This document shows, one piece after another, positions 63,811 through 64,000 of a stretch of 64,000 nt of DNA. This stretch comes from Zhengella sp020637775. Its GTDB lineage: Bacteria > Pseudomonadota > Alphaproteobacteria > Rhizobiales > Rhizobiaceae. The notes below the pieces were generated by a model. That model ran no database searches. It was not told the origin of the DNA and worked only from the letters and a program-made list of their open reading frames with translations. Numbering within the stretch: position 1 is the stretch's first letter; each line of letters starts with the position of its first letter. The DNA is taken from positions 434,001 to 498,000 of the forward strand of contig NZ_JAWKWO010000001.1 of the NCBI RefSeq assembly GCF_041397485.1, written 5' to 3'. The position numbers and the translations under genes are program-made.

Positions 63811-63871
63811 AAGGTTCGGCTGCACCCGGTGACGGCACCGGTTGCAGACACGGATGGGGGAGAGGCCGGCC

Positions 63872-64000
63872 ATGCCGCATATCGTCGTCACTTCGCTGGC
63901 CCGGCTGCACGACACGGTCGAGCAGCACGAGGCCAGTCATATCGTCACCCTGATCAACGAGGGGACGCCGGTCACGCGCCCGGTTTCCATCGAGGAAAAG
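63872..64000 (+). CDS. Tyrosine phosphatase-like protein, 5' part (continues past the window)
   Basis: The first 43 residues (MPHIVVTSLARLHDTVEQHE, then ASHIVTLINEGTPVTRP) match the N-terminus of a rhizobial tyrosine-phosphatase-like family. The catalytic loop lies beyond the window, so the assignment rests on the N-terminus alone. GGGGGAGAGG precedes the ATG. Confidence 0.65.
   Translation, partial: MPHIVVTSLARLHDTVEQHEASHIVTLINEGTPVTRPVSIEEK

Overview
The window is a dense, high-GC alphaproteobacterial chromosome segment, most likely from Hyphomicrobiales (Rhizobiales) near Phyllobacteriaceae/Mesorhizobium. The reasons are gene order (uvrC-pgsA-moaD-moaE; lptF-lptG-lptD-surA-pdxA-rsmA; gmk-yicC-mltG-fabF-acpP-fabG-fabD; rpsF-rpsR-DUF2232-rplI-dnaB-alr-radA-cvpA-purF), a CtrA-type box, and GC-rich palindromic intergenic repeats of a kind common in rhizobia. 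This placement comes from protein resemblance and gene order read by eye; no search was run. I see no tRNA, rRNA, prophage, CRISPR array, defence island or biosynthetic cluster.

Layout. 0-5 kb: end of a Na+/Ca2+ antiporter, a pteridine-reductase-like SDR, uvrC, pgsA, moaD, moaE. 5-11.4 kb: hemolysin III, ndk, a LigE-like GST, DinB, an ABC-F protein, a crotonase and an aldo/keto reductase. 11.4-16.7 kb: two cell-envelope proteins of unknown function, a methyltransferase, holC, cytochrome b561 with a divergent MarR regulator, and pepA. 16.9-24.5 kb: the LPS-export/outer-membrane operon lptF-lptG-lptD-surA-pdxA-rsmA. 24.5-30.9 kb (minus strand): gmk, yicC, mltG, then fatty-acid genes fabF, acpP, fabG, fabD. 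31-40.6 kb: ribosomal proteins, replication (dnaB), alr, radA, cvpA, purF. 40.6-45.3 kb: an SDR, an Aas-type acyltransferase/acyl-ACP synthetase, and convergent psd-pssA, so phospholipid synthesis and repair sit together. 45.4-55.1 kb: an ArsR-controlled Atm1-type exporter, a LysM protein, a LOG-family protein, a GNAT-nitrilase fusion, RarD, citramalate synthase and a 43-residue membrane microprotein.

55.1-56.1 kb is the most unusual stretch: two near-identical composite palindromic repeats flank a frameshifted DUF559 nuclease-like gene. Beyond it lie cysS, two tandem microproteins that resemble each other, an SH3-like secreted protein, ArgO, an SRAP protein, a NUDIX hydrolase, a TIGR02301 protein, a frameshifted small gene behind a CtrA-type box, a secreted protein, YgfZ, an HD phosphohydrolase and the start of a tyrosine-phosphatase-like gene.

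Most genes are housekeeping. The strongest candidates for something undescribed are the repeat-bracketed DUF559 locus, the paralogous microprotein pair, the microprotein upstream of cimA, and the ArsR-Atm1 operon with a perfect inverted repeat over its start codon. Two of the broken genes each look one base short, so sequencing error must be excluded before they are called true pseudogenes.
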